DNA of 64,000 nt from Micromonospora inyonensis (GTDB lineage: Bacteria > Actinomycetota > Actinomycetes > Mycobacteriales > Micromonosporaceae), in contig NZ_FMHU01000002.1 of assembly GCF_900091415.1 (NCBI RefSeq), positions 930,001 to 994,000 on the forward strand, given 5' to 3'. Below are positions 62,749 through 64,000 of this stretch, piece by piece. The position numbers were made by a program, and so were the translations under genes. Below the pieces are notes generated by a model. It saw nothing but the letters and a program-made list of their open reading frames with translations. It was not told where the DNA came from and did no database searches. Within the stretch, counting starts at the first letter, position 1. Each line of letters begins with the position of its first letter.

Positions 62749-64000
62749 ATGGCGAAGTGGACACGATCCCTGGTCGCGTTGGGCCTGGCCGCCGTCGTGA
62801 TGGCCGCCGGGTGCGGACGTGACGACAGTGACGGCCCGACGGGCCCGGGCCGGAGCATCGGCGACGGCCCGGCCACCGGAGAGCTCACGGTGTGGGCGAT
62901 GGGCACCGAGGGGGAGAAGCTCTCCGTCCTCGCCGACGCCTTCATGAAGGAGAACCCGGACGCCAAGGTCACGGTGACGCCGATTCCCTGGGACGGGGCG
63001 CACGACAAGATCGCCACCGCCATCGCCGGACGGCAGACCCCCGACGTCAGCCTGGTCGGCACGACCTGGATGGGGGAGTTCGCCGGCACCGGCGGGTTGG
63101 ACCCGACCCCGGCCGACCTGGTCGACAAGGATGCCTTCTTCCCCGGCGCCTGGGACACCACGGTCGTCGACGGCACGTCCCACGGCGTCCCGTGGTACGT
63201 CGAGACCCGGCTGCTCTACGTCAACAAGGCCGTCGCCGCCCGGTCCGGGATCACCCACGCGCCGACCACCTGGGAGGAGCTGAAGTCGGCCCTCACCGCG
63301 TTGCGCACCCGGGGCGGGGCGAAGTGGGCCGTCTCCCTCCCGCCGGGCGGCCCCGGTTCCTGGCAGGCCGTCCTGCCCTTCGTCTGGCAGAACGGCGGGG
63401 ACGTGCGCGCCGACGGGGTATTCACGCTGGACCGCCCGGAGACCGTCGAGGCGCTCGCCTACTACCGGTCCTTCTTCGACGAGGGGTTGGCCCCGAAGGA
63501 CCTGGCGCAGGGTGCCCTGGAACCCGGGTTCGTCAAGGGCGAGATCGGTGCCTTCGTCTCGGGCCCCTGGCACATCGGGGTCCTCAAGGAGCAGGGGGCC
63601 GGCGACAACTTCCAGCTCTGGCACATGCCCCGCCGCAAGGCAGCCACCTCCTTCGTCGGCGGCGGCAACCTCGCCGTCTTCTCCGACGCGAAGAACCGCG
63701 CGGGCGCCTGGAAGTTCGTCTCCTACCTGTCCCGGCCGGACGTGCAGGTCACCTGGTACCGGACGGCGAGCGACCTGCCGTCGGTGAAGCGGGCCTGGGA
63801 GGACCCGGTCCTGCGGGACGACCCGCAGCTGCGTGCCTTCGGGGCGCAACTCGAGGACGCCAAGTCGCCCCCGGCGATCGCCACCTGGGAGCAGGTCGCC
63901 GCCGGCCTGGAGAGCGAGATCGAGCGCCTCACCCGGACCGGTGCGAGCCCGCAGGACACGGCCCGGGAGATGCAACGGAAGGCGACCGCGATCGGCGCGG
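62749..64000 (+). CDS. Sugar ABC transporter substrate-binding lipoprotein, partial
   Basis: The gene runs off the end of the window. It starts with a lipoprotein signal (WTRSLVALGLAAVVMAAGC) and shows the family 1 solute-binding fold (LTVWAMGTEGEKLSVLADAF, VPWYVETRLLYVNKAVAA). The type resembles binding proteins for alpha-glucosides or other di/oligosaccharides. ATG 62749 has GGGAGGA upstream. The LacI-type operator suggests induction by the transported sugar; permeases probably follow beyond the window. Confidence 0.85.
   Translation, partial: MAKWTRSLVALGLAAVVMAAGCGRDDSDGPTGPGRSIGDGPATGELTVWAMGTEGEKLSVLADAFMKENPDAKVTVTPIPWDGAHDKIATAIAGRQTPDVSLVGTTWMGEFAGTGGLDPTPADLVDKDAFFPGAWDTTVVDGTSHGVPWYVETRLLYVNKAVAARSGITHAPTTWEELKSALTALRTRGGAKWAVSLPPGGPGSWQAVLPFVWQNGGDVRADGVFTLDRPETVEALAYYRSFFDEGLAPKDLAQGALEPGFVKGEIGAFVSGPWHIGVLKEQGAGDNFQLWHMPRRKAATSFVGGGNLAVFSDAKNRAGAWKFVSYLSRPDVQVTWYRTASDLPSVKRAWEDPVLRDDPQLRAFGAQLEDAKSPPAIATWEQVAAGLESEIERLTRTGASPQDTAREMQRKATAIGA

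Overview
The window is GC-rich DNA with actinobacterial features: many GTG starts, some genes with no visible Shine-Dalgarno (SD) site, and dense 1-4 base stop/start overlaps. The protein content (InhA-type enoyl reductase, DUF3097, a MurL/MurD2 pair, an Ngc-type amino-sugar transporter, SAM-type integrase) fits the Micromonosporaceae, most likely Micromonospora or a close relative. That placement is inferred from recognised protein families, not from a search. I saw no rRNA, tRNA or CRISPR array.

Layout. 0-12 kb is core chromosome: end of a probable MoxR gene, DUF58 and VWA proteins; fabG-inhA (fatty acid synthesis) with ferrochelatase and a HAD phosphatase; a hypothetical protein; DUF3097; a serine hydrolase; and an nfeD-SPFH pair with the remains of an older tandem duplication between its two genes. 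12-19 kb holds a penicillin-binding protein, a decaying MFS/AMP-ligase pair, a TrmH-type RNA methyltransferase and a PucR regulator that is internally deleted and frameshifted. 19-33.2 kb is a polymorphic-toxin locus. Two paralogous secreted proteins (FG-GAP and LamG types) precede a 2243-residue RHS protein that ends in a HINT domain and a variable toxin tip, followed by an overlapping immunity gene.

33.2-39.3 kb is a composite island. It contains the remains of an integrative element (truncated rep, xis, int, an XRE regulator), an orphan toxin-immunity cassette, and two copies of a terminator-bearing direct repeat, one after each immunity gene. The orphan cassette shares 25 identical bases with the end of the active HINT domain on its left, and shares the direct repeat on its right. 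It is therefore laid out as a replacement tip for the RHS protein. Its toxin frame is broken by one extra G in a G4 run.

39.6-64 kb returns to core and metabolic genes: a frameshifted APH-type kinase; divergent murL/murD2 (alternative D-glutamate supply for peptidoglycan); azlCD; a GNAT; a divergent GMC oxidase / hydrolase / acetoacetate-decarboxylase-family group; a metallophosphoesterase; an acyltransferase; an amino-sugar module (nagK-like kinase, RpiR regulator, ngcEFG transporter); a YbaB protein; a PolA-like polymerase; a MobA-like transferase with an M15 peptidase lipoprotein; and the start of a second sugar ABC transporter behind a LacI-type operator.

Several genes (MFS, AMP ligase, PucR, orphan toxin, APH) carry frame disruptions, three of them explainable by a single G. 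They may be real pseudogenes or homopolymer errors in the assembly; the sequence alone cannot decide.
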